A stretch of 64,000 nucleotides of DNA from CAZABC01 sp964483405 (lineage in GTDB: Bacteria > Chloroflexota > Limnocylindria > Limnocylindrales > CSP1-4), in the NCBI GenBank assembly GCA_964483405.1, contig CAZABC010000004.1, positions 88,176-152,175 of the forward strand, in the 5' to 3' direction. This document shows, piece by piece, positions 31,827-39,645 of the stretch. Under the pieces are notes generated by a model that ran no database searches, was not told the origin of the DNA, and worked only from the letters and a program-made list of their open reading frames with translations. The first letter of the stretch is position 1; every line of letters begins with the position of its first letter. The translations under genes and the position numbers were made by a program.

Positions 31827-32906
31827 TCAGCCGCCGGCGAAGGCGAAGCGCTGCTCGGCCGACGCGCAGGGATTGCCGCGCCCGAACAGGATCTCGCCGC
31901 CGGTGACGTCGGCGACGCACCAGAAGACGGTCTTGCCGGCCTCGCCGTCGCCGCCGTGGCGGCAGATCGACGGCGTCGTCGCGTGGTCGGACAGCATCGC
32001 CCGGAGCGTCTCGGGCGTGATCGAGCCCGGCGGGGCGGCGGCGAGGAGCTCGGCCGCCCGGGCGTGCCGGACGGCCGACTTCGCGGCGTAGGCCGGGTCG
32101 CCCTCGTACCGCCGCATCGAGGGACAGGCGTAGTGGTTCGCGTGGGCGAGGTGACCGGCGGCATCGAGACCGACCAGCTCGTGGTCGGTCGCCGACCCCT
32201 CGACGTCGACGACCGCGCCGTCGCGGTGGGCGAAGACGGTGTTGTAGGAGGAGGCCCGGTCGGGTCGGAGCGCCATCGCGACCGCCTCGTCCATCGTCCG
32301 CGCCGTGAGCTGCTCGCGAACCATCAGCAGGCGGGGGACTCCGATCCGTTCGTCGTTGGGCGAGAGCTCGTTGCCGGTCAGCGAGAGGCCCGCGTCGTTC
32401 CAGCCGACGCTGATCCACGGCCCGATCCCGATCGAGAAGACGACCGGCTCGCCGGGGACCCGCCACTCGATGGCGACGAGCTCGCCCTCGGACGCCGGCG
32501 AGAGATCGTTCGTGTGCGCCACCCACGTCCGGCCGTCGGCGGTCGCCGGCGGGCCGGCGACGAGGTCGGTACAGCGGCCGGCGCCGGCGACCGGCGCGGA
32601 GGCCTGCGATGGCCGGACCGTCCAGATCTCCTCGATCGACGCGGCGAACAGGGCGAGCGGGTCGACGCCGGCCGCCTCGGCGGCTCCGTCGATCTCGTCC
32701 ACGAGCCACGGCGTGCCGGCGAGCGTCGCGGCGCGGTAGCGGTCGGCCAGGGCGAGCTGATCGCCCCGGGTCCGGCCGGGCGGCAGGGCGTCGTCGAAGG
32801 CGACCGCTGTCCGGAGGACCTCGCCCGAGGCCGCCCCGACCTGACGACCCACGTCGCGGTGCGACCCGGCCACGCGGAGGATCGGGATCGGCGCTGACAT
32901 GACCAT
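31827..32906 (-). CDS. C45-family acyltransferase/amidohydrolase (Ntn hydrolase)
   Basis: A 359-residue protein resembling the peptidase C45 / acyl-CoA:6-aminopenicillanate acyltransferase family, self-cleaving Ntn hydrolases acting on amide bonds. The likely nucleophile is C112 in GAGRCTDLV; WVAHTNDLSP, VGWNDAGLSLTGNELS and HANHYACP are family blocks. Start ATG at 32906 (another ATG lies two codons in) is six bases after a CAAGAT box on the same strand. It diverges from the microcompartment operon and may share its regulatory region, but a role in that pathway is not evident. Substrate unknown. Confidence 0.82.
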   Translation of the reverse strand: MVMSAPIPILRVAGSHRDVGRQVGAASGEVLRTAVAFDDALPPGRTRGDQLALADRYRAATLAGTPWLVDEIDGAAEAAGVDPLALFAASIEEIWTVRPSQASAPVAGAGRCTDLVAGPPATADGRTWVAHTNDLSPASEGELVAIEWRVPGEPVVFSIGIGPWISVGWNDAGLSLTGNELSPNDERIGVPRLLMVREQLTARTMDEAVAMALRPDRASSYNTVFAHRDGAVVDVEGSATDHELVGLDAAGHLAHANHYACPSMRRYEGDPAYAAKSAVRHARAAELLAAAPPGSITPETLRAMLSDHATTPSICRHGGDGEAGKTVFWCVADVTGGEILFGRGNPCASAEQRFAFAGG

Positions 32907-32912
32907 CGATCC

Positions 32913-32918
32913 ATCTTG
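32913..32918 (-). promoter_or_regulatory. Weak -10 element of the C45 hydrolase gene
   Basis: CAAGAT on the minus strand, six bases before the ATG at 32906. It overlaps the -35 box of the opposite-strand microcompartment promoter, so the two promoters cannot easily be occupied together. Confidence 0.35.
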
Positions 32919-32957
32919 ACAGACGCCTCGGCCGGGCGTACGGTCCTCACATATGAG
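32916..32957 (+). promoter_or_regulatory. Promoter of the microcompartment operon
   Basis: A consensus TTGACA (32916-32921), 17 bp, then TACGGT (32939-32944). Just downstream, CTCACATATGAG (32946-32957) is a short near-palindrome lying on the expected start site, a possible operator for the SorC-family regulator encoded first in the operon. Confidence 0.65.
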
Positions 32958-32976
32958 CGAGTCACTGCGCACATGA
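32953..32976 (+). CDS. Seven-residue leader ORF of the microcompartment operon
   Basis: ATG at 32953, eight bases after the TACGGT box, encodes MSESLRT. Its TGA overlaps the ATG of the SorC gene as ATGA. On a leaderless mRNA this would load ribosomes and hand them to the regulator by reinitiation. Evidence is positional only. Confidence 0.35.
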   Translation: MSESLRT

Positions 32977-33971
32977 GCATCGCGACGGGTCCGGCAGGTA
33001 CGCCCGAGGCCGCGGTGGGGTCGGCCGAGACCCGGCTGATGCTTCGGGCGGCGCAGCTCTACTACCGCCTGAACCTGACCCAGGACGAGGTCGGCAAGCG
33101 CCTCGGGGTGAGCCGGTTCAAGGTCGGGCGGCTCCTTGACCGGGCCCTCCGCGAGGACGCGGTGCGGATCGAGATCGTCCACCCCGTCGCCCGCCTCGTG
33201 GAGCTCGAGGACGCGCTCGTCGAGCGGTTCGGGCTGCGGCGGGCGGTCGTCGTGGACGCTCCGGCAACGGGCACGACCGGCGACGACGAGCTGCTGGCCC
33301 GTGAGCGCGTCGCGACCGCGGCTGCCGAGCACCTCGCCGCGCTCCGGCCGCAGGGCGCGATCGGCGTCTCCTGGGGCCGCACGATGCTGGAGCTCGCCGC
33401 GCAGCTCCGGATCGGCTGGACGACGGCGACCGAGATCGTGCAGCTCAACGGGGCGATCTCGCGGTCCGCCCGGCCGACCCGCGCCCAGGAGGTCGTCGAG
33501 CGGTTCGGGACCACGACGGGGGCCGCCATCCGCCTGATGGCCGCACCCGCGATCGTCGGCACGCCCGAGCTGCGTCGGGCCCTCGAGGACGATCCTTCGG
33601 TCGGGGCGACGCTCGCGGAAGCGCGGATGGCCCCGACCGCGATCTTCGGGATGGGCGTCCTCGGTCCGGACAGCGTCCACGTCGCGTCGGGCTATCTCGA
33701 TGACGCGGAGCTGACGGCCCTCGAGGCCGCCGGCGCCGTCGGCGACGTCCTCGGCCGGTTCCTCACCATCGACGGCCGGATCGCCTCCCCCGCCCTCGAT
33801 GCGCGGACCGTCGGGCTGCCGCTCGAGGACCTGCGGGCGAAACCGCTGGTCGTCGGGCTCGCCGCCGGCGCCGGGCGCGGCCCCGTGGCGCTCGCCGCGC
33901 TCCGCGCCCGCATCGTGACCGACCTCGTGGCCGACGAGGCGACCGCCGCCTGGGCCCGCGACCATGGCTGA
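32973..33971 (+). CDS. SorC/DeoR-type regulator of the microcompartment operon
   Basis: A 332-residue SorC-family regulator, the family that includes B. subtilis DeoR, sensor of deoxyribose-5-phosphate. The N-terminal HTH is LRAAQLYYRLNLTQDEVGKRLGVSRFKVGRLLDRA; the effector domain has IGVSWGRTMLELAAQL, VQLNGAIS, PAIVGTPELRRALEDDPSV and KPLVVGLAAGAGRGPVALAAL. The ATG at 32973 is chosen because the upstream TTG frame begins within the -35 box. It overlaps rpiB by eight bases. By analogy it would release the promoter when a sugar phosphate accumulates. Confidence 0.88.
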   Translation: MSIATGPAGTPEAAVGSAETRLMLRAAQLYYRLNLTQDEVGKRLGVSRFKVGRLLDRALREDAVRIEIVHPVARLVELEDALVERFGLRRAVVVDAPATGTTGDDELLARERVATAAAEHLAALRPQGAIGVSWGRTMLELAAQLRIGWTTATEIVQLNGAISRSARPTRAQEVVERFGTTTGAAIRLMAAPAIVGTPELRRALEDDPSVGATLAEARMAPTAIFGMGVLGPDSVHVASGYLDDAELTALEAAGAVGDVLGRFLTIDGRIASPALDARTVGLPLEDLRAKPLVVGLAAGAGRGPVALAALRARIVTDLVADEATAAWARDHG

Positions 33972-34598
33972 CCCGCGGCCGCCCTCCGCCGACGAGATCC
34001 GCGGCCTGGTCCGGCGGATCGTCGACGCGACGCTCGACACCGGTGGCCCGGCGTCGAGCGCCCCGGGCCCGAGCGCGCCGCCCACGGCCGGTCCGACGGG
34101 GGCCGTGACGACCGGCGCCGGCGGCCCGGTCGCGGTCGCGATCGGCGCCGATCACGGCGGCTGGCAGCTCAAGGACGCCATCGGCCGGGCACTGACCGAG
34201 GCCGGCTACGCGATCACCGACTGCGGGACGAACGGACCGGAGTCGGTCGACTACCCCGACGTCGCCCATGCCGTCGCGCGCCTGGTCGCCGACGGCACCT
34301 GCCGCTGGGGAATCGTCGTGGACGGCGCCGGGATCGGCTCGTGCATCGTCGCCAACAAGGTCCCCGGCATCCGGGCCGCCAGCTGCCACGACCTCTCGTC
34401 GGCCCGCAACAGCCGCGAGCACAACCACGCCAACGTCCTGTCCCTCGGCGCCCGCTTCATCGGCGAGGGCCTGGCCCTCGAGATCGTCCGGGTCTGGCTG
34501 GGGACCGACTGGGGACCCGGCCGCCACGCGGCCCGGGTCGACAAGATCGCCGATGTCGAGCGTCGCTACATGCACCCGATCGCAGAGGGTCGACCACG

Positions 34599-34602
<4 letters not shown>
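33964..34602 (+). CDS. rpiB: Ribose-5-phosphate isomerase B with N-terminal encapsulation peptide
   Basis: A 212-residue protein whose C-terminal 150 residues are RpiB/LacAB: VAIGADHGGWQLKDAIG, DCGTNGPESVDYPD, VVDGAGIGSCIVANKVPGIRAA (catalytic Cys equivalent in GSC), SREHNHANVLSLGARFI. Residues about 8-23 (ADEIRGLVRRIVDATL) form an amphipathic helix followed by a Gly/Ala/Pro linker of about 35 residues, the form of a microcompartment encapsulation peptide. It interconverts ribose- and ribulose-5-phosphate or related pentose phosphates. The ATGA overlap couples it to the aldolase. Confidence 0.93.
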
Positions 34603-35475
<873 letters not shown>

Positions 35476-35489
<14 letters not shown>

Positions 35490-36105
35490 CCTCCGGGCCT
35501 ACGTCTTCCTGGACAGCCTCCAGGCGCAGTACGCGGCCTTCCTGGGCACGGTCGCCCAGGGCTTCCTGCCCCTCGCCGGCGACGCCTCGCTGTCGATCGA
35601 GATCTCGCCCGGAATCGAGATCAACCGGCTGACCGACATCGCCCTCAAGTCGACGAGCGTCAAGCCCGGGATGCAGATCATCGAGCGCTACTACGGCATG
35701 CTCGAGATCCACTCGCCGTCGCAGGCGGAGGTGCGCGCCGCCGGCGCCGCGATCCTGGGCGACATCGGCCTCGCCGAGACCGATCGGATCAAGCCGCGGG
35801 TCCTCTCGAGCCAGATCATCCGCCGCATCGACGATCACCAGGCGCAGCTGATCAACCGGACCCGGCACGGCCAGATGCTGATCCCGGGCCAGACGCTCTA
35901 CGTCCTCGAGCTCGAGCCGGCGGCCTACGCGGCCCTGGCCGCCAACGAGGCCGAGAAGGCCGCCCACATCAACATCCTCGAGGTCCGGTCGTTCGGCTCG
36001 ATGGGCCGGATCTACCTCGGCGGCGAGGAGCGCGACATCGACGTCGGCTGGCGCGCGGCGCTGGCGGCGATCGAGGGCCTCGAGGGCCGCGAGGCGAAGG
36101 CGTAG
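35476..36105 (+). CDS. Tandem-domain shell protein, permuted trimer type (BMC-T)
   Basis: A 209-residue protein with two fused BMC folds, forming pseudohexameric trimers of the facet. The N-terminal DLRAYVFLDSLQAQYAAFLG and GFLPLAGDASLSIEISPGIEINRLTDIALK, then ERYYGMLEIHSPSQAEV, match the circularly permuted group that stacks face to face (Haliangium BMC-T2/T3-like, CcmP/EutL in general topology). The second half has LELEPAAYAALAANEAEKAAHINI and SFGSMGRIYLGG, the probable pore loop. ATG is preceded by GGGAGAGAAGG. A hairpin follows immediately after the stop. Confidence 0.88.
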
Positions 36106-36121
36106 GGGCCCCACGGGGCCC
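36106..36121 (+). promoter_or_regulatory. Hairpin between BMC-T and BMC-H genes
   Basis: GGGCCC (36106-36111) pairs with GGGCCC (36116-36121) around CACG, starting on the base after the BMC-T stop. It marks the upstream edge of the BMC-H cistron. Confidence 0.5.
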
Positions 36122-36177
36122 GCAGGAACGGCAGGCACGCACGAGACAGGTCAGCAGGTCGAGAGGAGAACGGATCG

Positions 36178-36486
36178 ATGGCAGAAGCGCTCGGGATGAT
36201 CGAGGCCCGCGGGTTCGCCGCGGTGGTCGAGGCCGCCGATGCGATGGTCAAGGCGGCGAAGGTCGAGCTCGTCAGCTACGAGAAGACCGGCGGCGGATAC
36301 GTCACCGCGGTCGTCCGCGGCGACGTGGCGGCGGTGAAGGCCGCGGTCGAGGCCGGCGTGCGCAACGCGGGCAAGGTCGGCGAGGTCGTCGCCAGCCACG
36401 TCATCGCGAGGCCGCACGTCAACGTCGACCTCGTGCTGCCGCTCGGGCGGCTCGACGAGGCCAAGGCCGAGACCGGCCAGGGCTAG
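36178..36486 (+). CDS. Hexameric shell protein (BMC-H)
   Basis: A 102-residue single-domain shell protein, the main facet tile. It starts MAEALGMIEARGFAAVVEAADAMVKAAKVELV, continues with the pore-lining KTGGGYVTAVVRGDVAAVKAAVEAG, and ends AGKVGEVVASHVIARPHVNVDLVLP, the canonical BMC domain. GAGGAGAA lies eleven bases before the ATG. It is the only hexamer gene in the operon, so it should be the most abundant product. Hairpins on both sides suggest a specially protected or separately processed message. Confidence 0.96.
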   Translation: MAEALGMIEARGFAAVVEAADAMVKAAKVELVSYEKTGGGYVTAVVRGDVAAVKAAVEAGVRNAGKVGEVVASHVIARPHVNVDLVLPLGRLDEAKAETGQG

Positions 36487-36498
36487 GACGCGGGACCC

Positions 36499-36527
36499 GG
36501 GTGCGTCGGCCACGGGCCGGCGCACCC
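36499..36527 (+). promoter_or_regulatory. Long hairpin between BMC-H and first BMC-P gene
   Basis: A 13-bp stem (36499-36511 with 36515-36527, one G-T pair) closed by ACG. With no T tract it may act as a partial terminator or as a 3' stabilizer for the BMC-H message, lowering pentamer output relative to hexamer. Confidence 0.6.
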
Positions 36528-36552
36528 GCCCCCACCAGCGGGTGGTGAGCAG

Positions 36553-36840
36553 ATGCTGCTTGGACGAGTGACCGGGACCGTCGTCGCGAGCCGGAAGGAG
36601 CCGGCCATGGAGGGCTGGAAGCTCCTCGTGGTCCGCCAGCTCGATGCGGAGAACCGCGAGGTCGGCGGCTACGTCGTCGCCGCCGATGCGGTCGGTGCCG
36701 GCGTCGGCGAGGTCGTCCTCTACGCGACGGGCAGCTCGGCCCGCCAGACGGAGACGACGCGGGACCGGCCGTGCGACGCGGTGATCATGGCGATCGTGGA
36801 CACCTGGGAGATCGGCGGAGCCGAGGTCTTCCGCAAGTAG
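36553..36840 (+). CDS. Pentameric vertex shell protein (BMC-P), first copy
   Basis: A 95-residue EutN/CcmL-type protein that caps shell vertices. Signature: MLLGRVTGTVVASRKEPAMEGWKLLVV, then GGYVVAADAVGAGVGEVVLYATGSSARQT, ending DAVIMAIVDTWEI. It differs from the two other pentamers in the operon, so mixed or alternative vertices are possible. Confidence 0.95.
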   Translation: MLLGRVTGTVVASRKEPAMEGWKLLVVRQLDAENREVGGYVVAADAVGAGVGEVVLYATGSSARQTETTRDRPCDAVIMAIVDTWEIGGAEVFRK

Positions 36841-36853
36841 CGGGCGGAGCGCG

Positions 36854-38317
36854 ATGAGCGAGCTCGACGAGCACGAGATCCAGGCGGTCATCGAGCGGGT
36901 CCGGCGCCGCGTGTCGGCGGCGGCCGATGCCCGCCCGGGCGCGGCGCTGCGGGCCGAGGCGGAGCTGGCGGCCGCGGACGCGGCCGAGCTCGGAGACGGC
37001 ATCCACCCGACGATCGACGCGGCGGTGGCCGCCGCCGGCCGGGCCTTCGTCGCCTTCGGGCCGCAGGGCCTCGCCGGCCGCAAGGTCATCATCGACGCGG
37101 TCCGCCGGTCGATGCTCGACCACGCCGAGCAGCTGGCCCGGATGGCCCACCAGGAGACCCACATCGGGCGGGTCGACGACAAGATCGTCAAGAACCGGCT
37201 CGTCGCCTCCAAGGCGCCCGGGCCGGAGGACCTCGAGGTCCAGGCGGTCACCGGCGACGCCGGGATGATGGTCACCGAGTTCGCCCCATTCGGGATCGTC
37301 GCGGCGATCACCCCGGTCACCAACCCGACGTCGACGATCATCAACAACACGATCAGCATCGTCTCGGCCGGCAACGCGGTCGTCTTCAACGCGCACCCGA
37401 GTGCGCGGCGCTCCTCCGCGGAGACGATCCGCCTCATCAACCGGGCGATCGTCGGAGCCGGCGGGCCGCCCGACCTCGTCACCGCGGTGGCGACCCCGAC
37501 CATCGAGACGGCCCGCGCCCTGATGGGCCACCGGGACGTCCGGGTGCTGCTCGTGACGGGCGGCCCGGCGGTGGTCCGGGAGGCCCTCAGGAGCGACAAG
37601 CGGGCGATCACCGCCGGGCCCGGCAACCCGCCGGCGGTCGTGGACCAGACCGCGGACGTCGAGCGCGCCGGCGCCGACATCGTCCGCGGGGCGTCGTTCG
37701 ATAACAACCTCGTCTGCATCGACGAGAAGGTCGTCCTCGTCGTCGACAGCGTCGCCGACCGCCTCGTCCGGGCGATGACCCGGAGCGGCGCCTACCTGCT
37801 GAAGGAGCACGAGCTGCGGCGCCTCGAGCGGGTCATCTTCAAGGAGATGGGCCAGCCCGGGAAGCCCGGCGTCATGGACCCGGCCTGGATCGGCCAGGAT
37901 GCCGCTCGGATCCTCGCCGAGATCGGGGTCCAGGTGGAACCGGCGCCGCGGCTGCTCATCGCCGACGTCCCTCGCGACCACAGCCTGGCCTGGACCGAGC
38001 AGATGATGCCGGTCCTCCCGATCGTTCGGGTCGGGACCGTCGACCAGGCGATCGACCTGGCGGTCCGGATGGAGCACGGCTTCCGGCACACGGCGTCGAT
38101 CCACTCCACGAACGTCGAGACGATCACGAAGATGGCGCGCGCGATGAACTGCAGCATCTTCGTCACCAACGGCCCGAACGTCGCCGGGCTCGGCGAGGGC
38201 GGCGAGGGCTTCACCTCCTTCTCGATCGCCAGCCCGTCGGGCGATGGCCTCACCCGGCCGCGGACCTTCTCGCGCGAGCGGCGGATCACCGTCGTCGGCG
38301 CCCTGCGGATCGTCTGA
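36854..38317 (+). CDS. CoA-acylating aldehyde dehydrogenase of the microcompartment
   Basis: A 487-residue EutE/PduP-type enzyme oxidising acetaldehyde to acetyl-CoA with NAD and CoA. Residues about 5-22 (DEHEIQAVIERVRRRVSA) form an encapsulation-peptide helix, followed by an Ala/Glu-rich linker. The core has TPVTNPTSTIINNTISI, AGPGNPPAVVD and the catalytic Cys288 in DNNLVCIDEKVV. ATG at 36854 is 13 bases after the BMC-P stop. It takes the acetaldehyde released by DERA, so the toxic aldehyde stays in the shell. No PduL or alcohol dehydrogenase is present to recycle CoA or NAD in this operon. Confidence 0.94.
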   Translation: MSELDEHEIQAVIERVRRRVSAAADARPGAALRAEAELAAADAAELGDGIHPTIDAAVAAAGRAFVAFGPQGLAGRKVIIDAVRRSMLDHAEQLARMAHQETHIGRVDDKIVKNRLVASKAPGPEDLEVQAVTGDAGMMVTEFAPFGIVAAITPVTNPTSTIINNTISIVSAGNAVVFNAHPSARRSSAETIRLINRAIVGAGGPPDLVTAVATPTIETARALMGHRDVRVLLVTGGPAVVREALRSDKRAITAGPGNPPAVVDQTADVERAGADIVRGASFDNNLVCIDEKVVLVVDSVADRLVRAMTRSGAYLLKEHELRRLERVIFKEMGQPGKPGVMDPAWIGQDAARILAEIGVQVEPAPRLLIADVPRDHSLAWTEQMMPVLPIVRVGTVDQAIDLAVRMEHGFRHTASIHSTNVETITKMARAMNCSIFVTNGPNVAGLGEGGEGFTSFSIASPSGDGLTRPRTFSRERRITVVGALRIV

Positions 38318-38319
38318 CG

Positions 38320-38943
38320 ATGGATCCCGCGCCGTCGATCGGACCGGCCCTCGCGCTGCTCGAGCTCGACTCGATCGCGGCCGGCATCGAGGCCGGCGAC
38401 GCGATGGCGAAGCGGGCGCCGATCGACGTCATCCGGGCGGGCACGGTCCACCCCGGCAAGTACCTGGTCCTCGTCGGCGGTCCGGTGGCGGACGTCGAGG
38501 AGGCCCTCGAGGCCGGTCGCGAGGCCGGGGCATCGGCGGTCCTCGACGTCGTCCTCCTCGCCGACGTCCACCCGGACCTCGTCCCGGCGATCCGGGGCGC
38601 CCGCGGCGAGGCCCGCGGCGAGGCCCTCGGGATCATCGAGGCGACGACCGTCGCCGCGACCATCGAGGCGGCCGACGCCGGGCTCAAGGGCGCCCGCGTC
38701 CGGCTCCTCGAGCTCCGCCTGGCCGACGACCTCGGCGGCAAGGGCTACCTCCTGTTCGACGGGCGGGTCGCCGACGTCGAGGCGGCCGTCGAGATCGGCA
38801 CGGCGCGGATCGCGGGGTCGCCCGGCGTGGTCGCCCGGGTCATCGCCCAGCTCCATGGCGAGATGGCGGCGAACCTGGCCGGCGACGCCCGCTTCGGCGC
38901 CCGGATCCGCGCGGCCGACGGATCGGGCGGGAAGGGTCGCTAG
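38320..38943 (+). CDS. Tandem-domain shell protein, canonical type (BMC-T)
   Basis: A 207-residue protein with two BMC domains in normal order. Domain 1: ALALLELDSIAAGIEAGDAMAKRAPIDVI and HPGKYLVLVGGPVADVEEALEAG; domain 2: EALGIIEATTVAATIEAADAGLKGARVRLLE and GGKGYLLFDGRVADVEAAVEIG. The general order resembles the Haliangium BMC-T1 protein. The start lies two bases after the dehydrogenase stop. The two pore segments differ (HPGK and GGKGY), giving an asymmetric pore. The C-terminal tail of about 25 residues is Ala/Gly-rich. Confidence 0.93.
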   Translation: MDPAPSIGPALALLELDSIAAGIEAGDAMAKRAPIDVIRAGTVHPGKYLVLVGGPVADVEEALEAGREAGASAVLDVVLLADVHPDLVPAIRGARGEARGEALGIIEATTVAATIEAADAGLKGARVRLLELRLADDLGGKGYLLFDGRVADVEAAVEIGTARIAGSPGVVARVIAQLHGEMAANLAGDARFGARIRAADGSGGKGR

Positions 38944-38946
38944 GCG

Positions 38947-39246
38947 ATGCAGCTCGCGCGCGTCATCGGGACCGTCGTCGCCACCGTCCGGACGCCCGGC
39001 CTGGACGGGGTGAAGCTGCTCGTGATCCAGCCGCTCGACCGCCACCAGCGGCCGGTCGGGAGCCAGCTCGTGGCCGCCGACGCGGTCCACATGGCCGGAC
39101 CCGGCGAGCTCGTCTACTTCGTCGCCGCCCGCGAGGCGGCCCAGGCGATGCCCGATCCGTTCGTCCCGGTCGACCACGCGATCGTCGGGATCGTCGACGC
39201 GGTGACCTTCCTGGAGCCGGCTGGCTCGGACGGAGGTGAGCTGTGA
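38947..39246 (+). CDS. Pentameric vertex shell protein (BMC-P), second copy
   Basis: A 99-residue EutN/CcmL-type protein: MQLARVIGTVVATVRTPGLDGVKLLVI, SQLVAADAVHMAGPGELVYFVAAREAAQ, and HAIVGIVDAVTFLE. It lacks the usual GSSAR loop, having AREAA instead. It overlaps the third pentamer by four bases (GTGA). Confidence 0.93.
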   Translation: MQLARVIGTVVATVRTPGLDGVKLLVIQPLDRHQRPVGSQLVAADAVHMAGPGELVYFVAAREAAQAMPDPFVPVDHAIVGIVDAVTFLEPAGSDGGEL

Positions 39247-39620
39247 AGCTCGCCCGGGTCGTCGGGACGGTCGTCTCGACGATCAACGCCCCCGATCTCG
39301 ACGACCGGACGCTCCTGCTGTGCGACCTGCTCGACCCGAGCGGCGCGCCGGCCGGCGGCTACCTCATCGCCGTGGACTCGGTCGGCGCGGGGGCCGGCGA
39401 GACCGTCCTGCTCCTCGACGAGGGCAACTCCGCGCGACAGGTGCTCGATGCGCCCGGCGCCCCCATCCGGACCGTGGTCGTCGGCATCGTCGACGACGTC
39501 GTGGCCGACCCGGCCGCCGCCGCTCCGGAAACGACCGTGGCCGCGTCCGGGACGGACCACCACGCGCCGCCACGGCGACGGCGGCAACGGCCGAAGCGAC
39601 CCCGCGCAGGCCGCTCCTGA
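39243..39620 (+). CDS. Pentameric vertex shell protein (BMC-P), third copy with basic tail
   Basis: A 125-residue EutN/CcmL-type protein: MKLARVVGTVVSTINAPDLDDRTLLLCDL, GGYLIAVDSVGAGAGETVLLLDEGNSARQ, and TVVVGIVDDV. After residue about 92 it adds a tail ending PRRRRQRPKRPRAGRS, strongly basic, absent from ordinary BMC-P. The GTG start overlaps the second pentamer stop. It is the last gene of the operon, converging on the S9 peptidase gene 25 bases away. Confidence 0.93.
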   Translation: MKLARVVGTVVSTINAPDLDDRTLLLCDLLDPSGAPAGGYLIAVDSVGAGAGETVLLLDEGNSARQVLDAPGAPIRTVVVGIVDDVVADPAAAAPETTVAASGTDHHAPPRRRRQRPKRPRAGRS

Positions 39621-39645
39621 GGCGGGCGCGACCGAGTCCCGGCCG

